DNA of 64,000 nucleotides from Deltaproteobacteria bacterium (GTDB lineage Bacteria > UBA10199 > DSSB01 > JACPFA01), in assembly GCA_016183235.1 (NCBI GenBank), contig JACPFA010000027.1, positions 1 through 64,000 of the forward strand, read 5' to 3'. The translations under genes were made by a program, and so were the position numbers. The notes beneath the pieces are model-generated. The model did not search any database and was not told the DNA's origin. It saw only the letters and a list, made by a program, of their open reading frames with translations. Positions within the stretch are counted from its first letter, which is position 1. Each line of letters opens with the position of its first letter. This document shows, piece after piece, positions 8,590-17,670 of the stretch.

Positions 8590-11259
8590 TTGAGTAAAAA
8601 ATACGTCTATTTTTTTGGCAGTGGGGCTGCCGAAGGCCGCGCGGATATGAAAAATATTTTGGGTGGCAAGGGTGCTAATTTAGCTGAAATGAATCTTTTA
8701 GGCATCCCCGTGCCCCCTGGTTTTACTATTACCACCGAGGTTTGTGTTGAGTTTTATAAAAATAACCATGTCTATCCAAAAGAATTAGAATCTCAAGTGG
8801 CCAGCAATTTAAAATCCATTGAAAAATCTTTGGGCAAAAAGTTTGGTGATCCCCAAAACCCTTTGCTAGTTTCAGTGCGTTCTGGGGCCAGGGCCAGCAT
8901 GCCTGGCATGATGGATACGATTCTTAATTTGGGTTTGAACGATGCTGTGGCCGAAGGGTGGGCGAAAAAAACTGGCAATGCCAGGTTTGTGTTAGATAGT
9001 TATCGGCGTTTTATTCAAATGTATTCCGATGTTGTTTTAAATATTTCAGGTGATGAATTTGAATCGGCCCTTGAATCATTAAAACGCAAACGCGGGGTGC
9101 ATTTAGATACCGAGCTTGAGGCAGAAGACTGGCAGCAACTCATTGCAACCTACAAAGATATCGTTTTACAAAAAACCCAAAAAGCTTTTCCTCAAGATCC
9201 TAAAGTTCAACTTTGGGGGGCCATTGGCGCGGTATTTCAGAGTTGGATGAATAAACGGGCCATTGAGTATCGGCGGATTCATTCGATTCCCGAAGATTGG
9301 GGTACAGCGGTTAATGTTCAGGCCATGGTATTTGGCAATATGGGCGAAGATTGTGCCACCGGGGTTGCCTTTACACGAGATCCTTCCACCGGGGCCAAGA
9401 TATTTTTTGGTGAATATCTTATTAATGCTCAAGGTGAAGATGTGGTGGCAGGCATCCGAACCCCACAGCCGATTAATATTGAAGGGAAGCAGCATGGGGG
9501 CAACGATTTGCCCTCGATGGAAGAGACCTTGCCTAAGTGCTATCAAACCTTGGTTTCCATTTATCAAAAACTCGAACACCATTATCGCGACATGCAAGAT
9601 ATTGAATTTACCATCGAGAATCACAAGGTTTGGATGTTGCAGACCCGCAATGGCAAGCGTACGGCCGCTGCCGCCATCAAGATTGCGGTCGATATGGTGA
9701 AAGAGGGGCTTATCGATAAACGCACGGCAATTTTGCGAATCGATCCCAATCAAATCGATCAACTTTTACACCCCACCTTAGACCCTAATGTTGAGAAAAA
9801 GGTGATTGCCAAAGGCCTGCCCGCTTCACCGGGTGCTGCCACCGGCCAAGTGGTTTTTTCGGCCGAAGATGCGCAGCGCCTCAATGAATTAGGTCATCGT
9901 GTCATTTTGGTTCGTCTAGAAACCTCTCCCGAAGATATCCATGGCATGAATGTGTCAGAAGGGATTTTAACGGCTCGCGGTGGGATGACTTCTCATGCCG
10001 CGGTGGTGGCGCGAGGGATGGGTAAAACTTGTGTGGTGGGTTGTGGTGAATTAGACATTGAAGAAAAGAAACAGCTCTTTCAAGTACAGGGTGTGGTGGT
10101 TAAAAAAGGCGATTTTATTACCTTGAATGGTTCAACCGGTGAGGTGATGCTAGGTGAGGTTCCCACCATTCCGCCTCAGTTGACCGGAGAATTTAAAGAG
10201 TTCATGGTGTGGGTGGATGAACAGCGTAGGCTCAAAGTCCGCACCAATGCTGATTCTCCAGGTGATGCCAGGGTAGGGCGAGAGTTTGGGGCAGAGGGCA
10301 TTGGCCTATGTCGCACCGAGCATATGTTTTTTGAAGGGGATAGGATCGACACCGTTCGGCAAATGATCTTGGCCTCTGATGTTGAAGAGCGCAAACGCGC
10401 CTTAGCCAAAATCTTGCCCATGCAAAAACAAGATTTCAAAGGCATCTTTCGAGCCATGAAAGGATTGCCGGTTACCATTCGTTTGCTCGATCCGCCGCTT
10501 CACGAATTTTTACCCCACACCGATTCAGAAATTTTAGAGATTTCTAAAAAGTTAGATATTCCCCCTGATAAACTGCGTAGCAAGTTAGAAAGTTTGCGTG
10601 AATTTAACCCCATGTTGGGGCATCGCGGTTGTCGCTTGGGCATTACCTATCCTGAGATTTATGAAATGCAGGTTCAGGCCATTATGGAAGCCGCTTGTGA
10701 ATTGGTCGAGCAAGAAAGTTTTTCGATTATTCCTGAGATCATGATTCCTTTGGTGGGGCATGTGCGCGAGCTCGAAGTGATGCATCAAATGGTGGATAAG
10801 GTTTGTAAAGAGGTCATGAATCGTAAAAAGATTCCGTTGGAATATTTGATTGGCACCATGATCGAATTGCCCAGGGCCGCTCTCACGGCTGATCGGATTG
10901 CCGAATTTGCAGAATTTTTCAGCTTTGGTACCAACGATCTTACTCAAACCACCTTTGGTTTTTCCCGTGATGATGCCTCTAAGTTTCTACCCATGTATAT
11001 CGATAAAAAGATTTTGACCGTTGATCCCTTTGTGGCGCTCGATCAAGAGGGGGTTGGTAAGTTGATTGCCATGGCTGTCGAATTAGGTCGCAAAACCAGG
11101 CCCAATATTAAAGTGGGTATTTGTGGCGAACACGGTGGTGAACCCAGTTCGGTGATTTTTTGTCATAAGATTGGGTTGAACTATGTTAGCTGTTCTCCTT
11201 ACCGAGTCCCTGTGGCAAGGCTGGCTGCAGCCCAAGCAGTTTTAATGGAGGCAAAATAG
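8590..11259 (+). CDS. ppdK: Pyruvate, phosphate dikinase
   Basis: Interconverts ATP + phosphate + pyruvate and AMP + PPi + phosphoenolpyruvate through a phosphohistidine. 889 aa, normal for the bacterial enzyme. N-terminal ATP-grasp domain (GGKGANLAEM, RSGARASMPGMMDTILNLGLN), swivelling domain with catalytic His in GGMTSHAAVVARGMGK, and C-terminal TIM barrel with PEP-site GICGEHGGEPSSV containing the catalytic Cys. The start is TTG at 8590, after GAGG at 8581-8584. The next gene's start follows the stop by 1 bp, so the two may be cotranscribed. Very secure. Confidence 0.97.
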   Translation: MSKKYVYFFGSGAAEGRADMKNILGGKGANLAEMNLLGIPVPPGFTITTEVCVEFYKNNHVYPKELESQVASNLKSIEKSLGKKFGDPQNPLLVSVRSGARASMPGMMDTILNLGLNDAVAEGWAKKTGNARFVLDSYRRFIQMYSDVVLNISGDEFESALESLKRKRGVHLDTELEAEDWQQLIATYKDIVLQKTQKAFPQDPKVQLWGAIGAVFQSWMNKRAIEYRRIHSIPEDWGTAVNVQAMVFGNMGEDCATGVAFTRDPSTGAKIFFGEYLINAQGEDVVAGIRTPQPINIEGKQHGGNDLPSMEETLPKCYQTLVSIYQKLEHHYRDMQDIEFTIENHKVWMLQTRNGKRTAAAAIKIAVDMVKEGLIDKRTAILRIDPNQIDQLLHPTLDPNVEKKVIAKGLPASPGAATGQVVFSAEDAQRLNELGHRVILVRLETSPEDIHGMNVSEGILTARGGMTSHAAVVARGMGKTCVVGCGELDIEEKKQLFQVQGVVVKKGDFITLNGSTGEVMLGEVPTIPPQLTGEFKEFMVWVDEQRRLKVRTNADSPGDARVGREFGAEGIGLCRTEHMFFEGDRIDTVRQMILASDVEERKRALAKILPMQKQDFKGIFRAMKGLPVTIRLLDPPLHEFLPHTDSEILEISKKLDIPPDKLRSKLESLREFNPMLGHRGCRLGITYPEIYEMQVQAIMEAACELVEQESFSIIPEIMIPLVGHVRELEVMHQMVDKVCKEVMNRKKIPLEYLIGTMIELPRAALTADRIAEFAEFFSFGTNDLTQTTFGFSRDDASKFLPMYIDKKILTVDPFVALDQEGVGKLIAMAVELGRKTRPNIKVGICGEHGGEPSSVIFCHKIGLNYVSCSPYRVPVARLAAAQAVLMEAK

Positions 11260-11260
11260 T

Positions 11261-12481
11261 TTGAAAAAGTTTTTTTTAATCATTAGAATGAATGTCATTG
11301 CGAGCGCAAGCGTGGCAATCTTCTTTTCTACGCTGCTAGGTTGTGCAGACCCCTCTATCTTTGTGTCGATCCCTCTAACGACCAATCCACCGGTATTGGC
11401 GAGCCCAATCTCTTTCGTCATTAATGCAGCGACGACAAGGGGGTACCTGGTTAATTCGAATAATAGTGTGATTTATAGTAATGGTTCAGTGATCATTTTT
11501 GACATGACCAACCCGACCGATCCCACGGCGTTGGCCGCGGTGAGCATCCCTAGCTTTTCCGGGCAGGTGATTTTAGATTCTACCCGTGGTTATCTTTATA
11601 TTCCTAATCGATTGAGCGATGACCGAGAAGATAACGATGATCAAATCGTTCGAGTCAATATCGATGAAGCTTCGAACTCTTACCTAACGGTTGAAACTTT
11701 TGCTTCGGGCGCTAATCCCTTTGGTGCAGCCTTTGATGGCAGTGATGCCTTATTTGTAGCGGGCACCGGGGCGGTGTTTCGTTACGATGTCGATGATCTT
11801 ACGGGTTATTCCAAAGTTACGACGAGTTTTACCACCAATGAAGGTGATGCAGTATCCGGCAGTCAAACTCGCGAAGTGGCCTTGCGTACCGGTAGCGATA
11901 ATCTTTATGTCACCAATCGTGCAGATCAATTGATGATCTTAAGTGTGAGCGAATTTACCGCTCCTTCGGCCAATGCCATTACCGATTTAGGTGCGGGGCC
12001 GGTGCAATATGTTATCTCGGGAACTTCTTCCACCCGTGGCCTTGCCGTCGATGCTACCAATAGCGATATTTACGTGGTAGAAGGAGGTAATGCCCCCATT
12101 TTAAAAGTATTGAACGATGCTAGCCTCAGTGCCAATAGCGGCGCCCCCATCGAGATTAATGCAGGCACCTTGTTGATTGGCAGTGTGCCCTTGGGTTCAG
12201 ATCCCAGTGAGATTGTTCTCGATATTACCAACAATCGTGCCTATGTGGCCAACACGGGCAACGATAGTATTTCTGTGATCGACACCAACCTGTTGGTGGA
12301 GCTTGCCCGAATCAGTGTGGCCAGCGATCTTCCGAGTGGCATGGCAGCTGGGGACGAACCCTTTGGTTTGGCGTTGGCCAGTCTTGGCGGCACGACCTAC
12401 CTCTACGTCACCAATTTAGTAACGCATAATGTTACGATCATTAATACTTCAACACTTGCTATCGTGGGAAATATCCCTTAA
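11261..12481 (+). CDS. Beta-propeller (YVTN-type) lipoprotein with repeat-derived signal peptide
   Basis: 406 aa, starting at TTG 11261 with GGAGG at 11247-11251. Signal MKKFFLIIRMNVIASASVAI then FFSTLLGC, lipobox Cys28. Most of the hydrophobic stretch (VIASASVAIFF) is the translation of a dispersed palindromic repeat at 11293-11328. The body consists of ~45-residue blades with motifs such as TRGYLYIPNR, NNRAYVANTGNDSISVIDT and LYVTNLVTHNVTIINT, typical of YVTN/NHL surface propellers. Likely outer-membrane-anchored binding or scaffold protein; ligand unknown. Directly after ppdK and followed by a paralogue. Confidence 0.8.
   Translation: MKKFFLIIRMNVIASASVAIFFSTLLGCADPSIFVSIPLTTNPPVLASPISFVINAATTRGYLVNSNNSVIYSNGSVIIFDMTNPTDPTALAAVSIPSFSGQVILDSTRGYLYIPNRLSDDREDNDDQIVRVNIDEASNSYLTVETFASGANPFGAAFDGSDALFVAGTGAVFRYDVDDLTGYSKVTTSFTTNEGDAVSGSQTREVALRTGSDNLYVTNRADQLMILSVSEFTAPSANAITDLGAGPVQYVISGTSSTRGLAVDATNSDIYVVEGGNAPILKVLNDASLSANSGAPIEINAGTLLIGSVPLGSDPSEIVLDITNNRAYVANTGNDSISVIDTNLLVELARISVASDLPSGMAAGDEPFGLALASLGGTTYLYVTNLVTHNVTIINTSTLAIVGNIP
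11293..11328 (+). repeat. 'tgtcattgcgagc' repeat inside a coding region
   Basis: tgtcattgcgagcgcaagcg followed by tggcaatcttcttttct is a clean copy of the left half of the dispersed repeat. It lies entirely within the signal-peptide codons of the lipoprotein gene and is read in frame as VIASASVAIFF. Confidence 0.85.
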
Positions 12482-12493
12482 AGATGCAATCCA

Positions 12494-12533
12494 TGTCATC
12501 CCCGCCCCTGCCTACGCAGGGGCGGGGATGACA
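12494..12533. repeat. Short 'tgtcatyccc' palindrome
   Basis: A 40 bp perfect-looking hairpin: tgtcatccccgcccctgcct and its partner ending ggcggggatgaca. It occupies the short gap between the two beta-propeller lipoprotein genes. Confidence 0.8.
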
Positions 12534-12558
12534 TGATAGCCGAGCAATCTTCTAAATT

Positions 12559-13683
12559 ATGAGAAAATTAGCATTACTCAACTTCTCAATATTATTTTTA
12601 TTAAACGTATCTTGCGGTAATCAATCTACCCGCAAGGAAATTCTGCCCCATCCGGCTTGGGTGGCTGTTGATTCAACTGCGGGCAGGGCCTTTGTGGTAG
12701 ATGATAGCAATAACACTTTATCGTTGATCAACACCTCCGATAATAGCGTAGTTGATGAAGAGCCCTTGCTCGACAGCGGAGATACCGAAGTCCTTCCTCA
12801 AATCACCTTAGCTGCGGTGGCTATCAATATAGGCAACAGCACCACCCGGCTTTTTGTTTCAGGCATGAATTCTCAAATTGTAGTTTTTGATTTTGATGGT
12901 TCCACTTTAACTCAACCTTCTTTTTCGCCCCTTACGGTGGGGAGTGGCTCTAGCAATATTATAGCGGGTTTAACGATCGACCCTGAATTGGGTAATCTTT
13001 ATGCAGCCAATGCGAGCGATGGTAAAATTTATGTTTATGATGTGGACGATGGCAGTGCGTTAAGCGGTTCTCCTGTTACGGTAGGGGGTGCGCCCGAAGG
13101 TTTAAGCTATGATAGCACCCTTAATTTAGTGGCCGTGGCTAATGCCACTGCAAACACGGTTTCTTTTATCGATGCGACGAATCTAGCCGCTAGTGTTAGC
13201 ACTTTAGATGTAGGTCGCTTGACGAGCGATGTGGGGCTGGCCTCCAATGCAACGGGTACTGCACTTTTCATCGTGAGTGAAAAAACCAATGTGGTGGCGG
13301 CCTATCAGCTAAATACTAGCGATTTAAGCACTTCAACCCAGATTAGTAGCAATCTTGCCCCCGTCGGGCCTAACGATCCAGAGCCCAGCCCTAATATTTT
13401 AACCGGAGTGGTTTCGCATATTCGAGCGGTGAGTTTTTCTAGTGGTACGATCAAAGGTTTTGTCACCCAATCTTCGGGCGATTTGATATTTTTAGAAATA
13501 CCGCTGGATTTATCAACCATGGTGCCAGGCATTACTACGGCAGGGGCGGCTAGTGGTGAAGGGCTTGATATATTTTTGGATAGTAGTAACGAACCCCAGC
13601 GGATTTATTTTGCTTCGCCTGGAGTGGGAGCTGTAACCATTATCAATGCGCAAAATAATTTATTTTTAGATCAAATTATTTAA
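12559..13683 (+). CDS. Second beta-propeller lipoprotein, paralogue of the preceding gene
   Basis: 374 aa. Lipoprotein signal MRKLALLNFSILFLLNVSC with Cys19. Repeated blades contain the YVTN-like motifs GRAFVVDDSNNTLSLINTSD, LGNLYAANASDGKIYVYDVDDG and LNLVAVANATANTVSFIDAT. It resembles the upstream gene in fold, length and lipid anchor, so the pair probably arose by tandem duplication, but its signal peptide is ordinary and not repeat-derived. Predicted to sit at the cell envelope; function unknown. Confidence 0.75.
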   Translation: MRKLALLNFSILFLLNVSCGNQSTRKEILPHPAWVAVDSTAGRAFVVDDSNNTLSLINTSDNSVVDEEPLLDSGDTEVLPQITLAAVAINIGNSTTRLFVSGMNSQIVVFDFDGSTLTQPSFSPLTVGSGSSNIIAGLTIDPELGNLYAANASDGKIYVYDVDDGSALSGSPVTVGGAPEGLSYDSTLNLVAVANATANTVSFIDATNLAASVSTLDVGRLTSDVGLASNATGTALFIVSEKTNVVAAYQLNTSDLSTSTQISSNLAPVGPNDPEPSPNILTGVVSHIRAVSFSSGTIKGFVTQSSGDLIFLEIPLDLSTMVPGITTAGAASGEGLDIFLDSSNEPQRIYFASPGVGAVTIINAQNNLFLDQII

Positions 13684-13691
13684 GGTATACA

Positions 13692-13807
13692 TGTCATTGC
13701 GAGCGAGCACCGTCTGCGAGCGTGGCAATCCCATCGGTTAAACAGAGAGATTGCGGAATTTATCCTGAGGCTTGCCGAAGGACCCCTAAAGGGGTTCGCA
13801 ATGACAG
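13692..13807. repeat. 'tgtcattgcgagc' repeat before smc
   Basis: Starts tgtcattgcgagcgagcacc and ends gggttcgcaatgacag, with an inner 'tgaggcttgccgaaggac' block. Its right end contains the ATG at 13801 that would lengthen the smc frame by 7 codons; that start is an artefact of the repeat. Confidence 0.8.
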
Positions 13808-13821
13808 AAGAGAAACGTAAT

Positions 13822-16800
13822 ATGAAAATCAAAAGCCTGGAACTTCTTGGCTTCAAATCTTTTCCTGACAGAACCATTTTGGAATATAAAGACGGTATTA
13901 CCGGTATTGTTGGCCCTAATGGTTGTGGCAAATCCAATATTGTTGATGCCATTCGTTGGGTGATGGGGGAAATGAGTGCTAAACACTTGCGTGGCAAACT
14001 CATGGAAGATGTCATTTTTGCGGGGAGTTCGGGCCGCAATTCCACCAATTTTGCCGAAGTAGCCCTCACTCTTTCTTTAGAAGATGGCAAGGCCCCAGCG
14101 GCTTATCTTAATTTTTCTGAATTAACGGTGCGGCGGCGCTTGCATCGCTCAGGAGAATCCGAATATTTTATTAATCAATCACCCTGCCGCCTCAAAGACA
14201 TTTACGATGTATTTTTAGGTTCAGGGGTTGGCACCAAGGCTTATTCCATTATTGAACAAGGGCAGATTGGCGCGATTGTCACCAGCAAACCCGAAGATAG
14301 GCGGTTTTTCATTGAAGAGGCAGCAGGGATTTCAAAATTTAAAAGTCGCAAAGAGGCGGCTGAGCGTAAAATTGAGAGCACCAAACAAAATCTGGTGCGT
14401 TTGTCAGATATTCTTGCCGAATTAAAAAGACAAATGAATTCCCTCGACCGCCAGGCTAGAAAGGCCGAGCGTTTTAGGGAATTGCGTGGCCAGGCACGTG
14501 AACTTGAGTTACACCTCACCTCGTTAAAATATTTGCAAAGTATCGAAGCCCTTAAATCCCTCGAGGCCGAACTTGCTCAAATTAAAGAAAAAGAAACTTT
14601 GGCGGCTAGCCAGTTAGATCATTTAGAGACCAAGCAACAAGAAGGCAGGCTTAATTCAGTCTTGCGCGAAAATGAATTGATGAAAATCCAAGAAAAGGTT
14701 TTCGAAAAAAATAATGCCGTGCAATTGGCCAAGGCCTCTCTTGAATATAAGGGCCGAGAAATTGAAAGATTAAAACAAAACAATCAAACTTGGTTGGTAG
14801 AGTTAGCCCAATATCAAGAAAAGTTTGTTCAACAAAAAGAACAGTCCGAAAATTTCTCGGCAATCATTGGCCAAATTTTTCAAGAATTTGATTTAAAAAA
14901 GGATGAAGTCGATCAATTAGAAAAACAAGCCAAAAATTTAGAGCAAGAAGAAGTACAATTTGCCCAAGAACTCGATCTTTTGCAAAATCAAATTTTAACT
15001 GCTTTAACCTTGCTTTCTCAGCAAAATTCCAAAAAAGAAGCCCTCGCCAACCGCACGGTTGATTTAAAAGGGCGCATGGGGCGCTACCAGGCAGAAATCG
15101 ACGAGATCGATCACCAAGTCGTTAACTTAAAGCAAAAAGCCAGCAATTTACAAACCGATCTTTCCCGCATTAAACAATTAAAACTCGATTTGGGTGTGCA
15201 AAGTGTTGACCTTGAAAATACGATTGCAAAACTCAAAGAAGAATTAACCGAAAAAGAAAAAGAATTAGACGAAGAACGACAAAAGGTGAATTTAAAAGAT
15301 TCTCGTTTTGCCTCACTGCTTGAAATGGAAAGAAAGTTTGAGGGCTTTAGTTCAGGGGTTCAGGCCATTATGGCTAAAAAGGGTGAATTGGCAAACCAAG
15401 GCGAAATTTTTGGCACCATTGCTGATATTGTTGAAACCGAACCCGCTTATGAAAGTGCCGTAGGCGCTGTATTGGGTGAGCGGTTGCAATGTATCCTGGT
15501 GCAAAGCCAAACCGCAGGGGTTGAGGCCTTACAATATTTGAAAACCGAATCCCAAGGCCGTTCTTCTTTTATTCCCGTGATGCTGCGCAACTACAAACAG
15601 CCTACCGCCCATTTGGTGGGAGAGGGAGTGATAGGGCCTTTGAAAGAATTTGTCAGGGTAAAAAGTGATTACGAACGGGTAGGGGATTATTTATTTGGCG
15701 ATGTTTATTTGGTTGAAAATTTGAACCGGGCCTTAGAACTTTGGAACGACCAAAAGGTGCAAAGTACTTTAGTGACTTATGAAGGGGAGGTGGTTGACCC
15801 TATTGGCATGATTAGCGGTGGTGCAAAGACTCATACCAATTATGATATTTTTGAAAAGAAACGCGAAATTAAAGTTTTGAAATTTGAAGTTCAAGCCTTA
15901 AAAAGCCAAATCCAGGTAAAAGAAGAAATTTTGGCGAAAATTAAATCAAGGCTGCAATCGCTCCAGCAACAAAGCAGTACCACCAAACAAGAATCCCATA
16001 ACGAAGAGATTCGTATTGTCCATCAAGAGAAAGATCTTATTCATTTAGAAGATGAAATTAACAAATTACAACAACGGCGTGACAATCTTTCTTTAGAAAT
16101 TTCAGCATGGCTTATGGAAGATGAAGAAATGAAAGCCAGCGCCATTCAGGTCGATAAAAATATCGAACAAGCCGAATTAGACAAAAAACAATATGAAGGG
16201 CGTATTTTAGAGTTGCGCCAACAGCTCGAACAAATCAAATTGAATCTTGAGAGCGGCCGGGCTCAATTATTAGACCGTAAAGTTCAATTAGGAACCATTG
16301 AAGAAAAGAAGCTTCATAGTGAAAAAGAAATGGAGCGATTTCAAGCAAGGTTGCAAGAATTTTCGGGCTTGATCGACGATAGGCAACTTAACCTAAGCAA
16401 GGCCAACCAAGAAATTTCAGTGCTCACTACAGAAACAGAGAGCTTACGAGCCCAGCTCACCCTTGATTTGCAAGCGTTAACTCAATCAGAAGAAGAGAGT
16501 CGCAAGCTTAGAGAAGCTTGTGAAAAAGAAAATCTGCAATTACAAGCGCAAGAAGTACAGCTCAAAGAATTACGGCAAAGTATTGCCAAATTGCGAGACG
16601 AACTCAATAGCTACCTTATGCAAGTTACGGAGTATCGTAATGACCTGCAAATGTTGAAACAGGTTATTTTTGAGCGGTATCACTTAGACATTGCAGAGCA
16701 AGCTCTGCAATATCAAGCCCGCCCTATCGAAGTTGAGGCCAGCCAATTAAAGTTAGATGAATTAAAAGAAAAATTAGAAAAAATGGGCGAGGTCAATATT

Positions 16801-17376
16801 GGGGCCATTGAAGAATATGAAGAAATTCAAAAACGGCATGAATTTTTGCATGGGCAATATAACGATTTAAATCAATCGATCGAATCTTTACAACAGGCCA
16901 TTCATAAAATTAATCGCACCACTCGCAAGCGCTTCAAAGAAACCTTTGAGGCCGTCAATCAAAAGTTTAAAGAACTATTTCCACAATTATTTAAAGGTGG
17001 GCAGGCAGAGCTAAGATTAACCAACGAAGAAGACTTGCTGACCAGCGGGGTTGAAATCGTGGCGCAGCCACCAGGCAAGAAGTTGCAGAGCATTTCGTTA
17101 CTTTCGGGTGGAGAAAAGGCCTTAACGGCTATCAGCCTGGTATTTTCAATTTTTCTTATCAAACCCAGCCCTTTTTGTTTGCTTGATGAAGTTGATGCCC
17201 CCTTGGATGATGCCAATATTGATCGGTTCAATGAAATGGTGAAAACCATGGCAACCCGTTCGCAATTTATTTTAATTACTCACAACAAGCGAACCATGGA
17301 GATGGCGGATATTTTATACGGGATTACCATGGAGCAGGCGGGGGTGTCGAAACTTGTGAGCGTGGAATTGAATTAA
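13822..17376 (+). CDS. smc: Chromosome segregation protein SMC
   Basis: 1184 aa ATPase that folds and segregates the chromosome with ScpA/ScpB. Starts at MKIKSLELLGFKSFPD (13822), matching the family N-terminus; the in-frame ATG at 13801 lies in a repeat. Walker A GIVGPNGCGKSN near residue 32-43, long coiled coil, hinge around 500-660 (GVGAVLGERLQCILV...DPIGMISGGA), second coiled coil, then signature LLSGGEKALTAI and Walker B PFCLLDEVDAPLDD. The Q-loop and D-loop look intact. scpA/scpB are not in the window. ftsY follows after a 200 bp palindrome, a neighbour order known from other bacteria. Confidence 0.97.
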   Translation: MKIKSLELLGFKSFPDRTILEYKDGITGIVGPNGCGKSNIVDAIRWVMGEMSAKHLRGKLMEDVIFAGSSGRNSTNFAEVALTLSLEDGKAPAAYLNFSELTVRRRLHRSGESEYFINQSPCRLKDIYDVFLGSGVGTKAYSIIEQGQIGAIVTSKPEDRRFFIEEAAGISKFKSRKEAAERKIESTKQNLVRLSDILAELKRQMNSLDRQARKAERFRELRGQARELELHLTSLKYLQSIEALKSLEAELAQIKEKETLAASQLDHLETKQQEGRLNSVLRENELMKIQEKVFEKNNAVQLAKASLEYKGREIERLKQNNQTWLVELAQYQEKFVQQKEQSENFSAIIGQIFQEFDLKKDEVDQLEKQAKNLEQEEVQFAQELDLLQNQILTALTLLSQQNSKKEALANRTVDLKGRMGRYQAEIDEIDHQVVNLKQKASNLQTDLSRIKQLKLDLGVQSVDLENTIAKLKEELTEKEKELDEERQKVNLKDSRFASLLEMERKFEGFSSGVQAIMAKKGELANQGEIFGTIADIVETEPAYESAVGAVLGERLQCILVQSQTAGVEALQYLKTESQGRSSFIPVMLRNYKQPTAHLVGEGVIGPLKEFVRVKSDYERVGDYLFGDVYLVENLNRALELWNDQKVQSTLVTYEGEVVDPIGMISGGAKTHTNYDIFEKKREIKVLKFEVQALKSQIQVKEEILAKIKSRLQSLQQQSSTTKQESHNEEIRIVHQEKDLIHLEDEINKLQQRRDNLSLEISAWLMEDEEMKASAIQVDKNIEQAELDKKQYEGRILELRQQLEQIKLNLESGRAQLLDRKVQLGTIEEKKLHSEKEMERFQARLQEFSGLIDDRQLNLSKANQEISVLTTETESLRAQLTLDLQALTQSEEESRKLREACEKENLQLQAQEVQLKELRQSIAKLRDELNSYLMQVTEYRNDLQMLKQVIFERYHLDIAEQALQYQARPIEVEASQLKLDELKEKLEKMGEVNIGAIEEYEEIQKRHEFLHGQYNDLNQSIESLQQAIHKINRTTRKRFKETFEAVNQKFKELFPQLFKGGQAELRLTNEEDLLTSGVEIVAQPPGKKLQSISLLSGGEKALTAISLVFSIFLIKPSPFCLLDEVDAPLDDANIDRFNEMVKTMATRSQFILITHNKRTMEMADILYGITMEQAGVSKLVSVELN

Positions 17377-17379
17377 TAA

Positions 17380-17422
17380 TGTCATTGCGAGCGAGCATCG
17401 TTTGCGAGCGTGGCAATCTTCC
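17380..17422. repeat. 'tgtcattgcgagc' half-repeat after smc
   Basis: tgtcattgcgagcgagcatc continuing to gcgtggcaatcttcc. It abuts the long palindrome at 17447-17649 through 'tgcaaatagggccacgtctt', the same junction that joins this family to the 'cacgtctt' repeats elsewhere in the window. Confidence 0.8.
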
Positions 17423-17446
17423 ATTTTATTCTGCAAATAGGGCCAC

Positions 17447-17649
17447 GTCTTTTTGAAGTAGGCTCAAAGCAAATTGAGAACCCGCGCCCGGGTGGCCTAC
17501 TCGGACTAAAAAATTCTTTGTTTTTTCTGAGTTAGAGTACTCCTCTGTCGTCCTCTAACTCAGAAAAACAATAGAATTTTTTAGCCCTCCTACGGCCGCC
17601 CTTCTGCGCTACAGGTTCTCAATTTGCTTTGAGCCTACTTCAAAAAGAC
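17447..17649. repeat. 203 bp nested palindrome between smc and ftsY
   Basis: Arms 17447-17482 and 17614-17649 are perfect 36 bp inverted copies (gtctttttgaagtaggctca...). An inner pair, 17506-17537 and 17552-17583, is 32 bp with about two mismatches (ctgagttagag / ctctaactcag). The GC-rich segments between them also pair imperfectly, so almost the whole element can fold as one ~90 bp stem. Its right edge runs into the reading frame upstream of ftsY. Confidence 0.9.
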
Positions 17650-17670
17650 TTTGAACAAATATTAAACGAT

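Noticed and set aside
9166-9762. 198-codon minus-strand frame inside ppdK
   Set aside because: Shadow of a highly conserved enzyme gene; no start signals and a composition typical of antisense frames.
13801-13821. Upstream ATG adding seven codons to smc
   Set aside because: The ATG is part of the repeat end 'gcaatgacag', and conserved SMC similarity begins at MKIKSLELLGFKSF.
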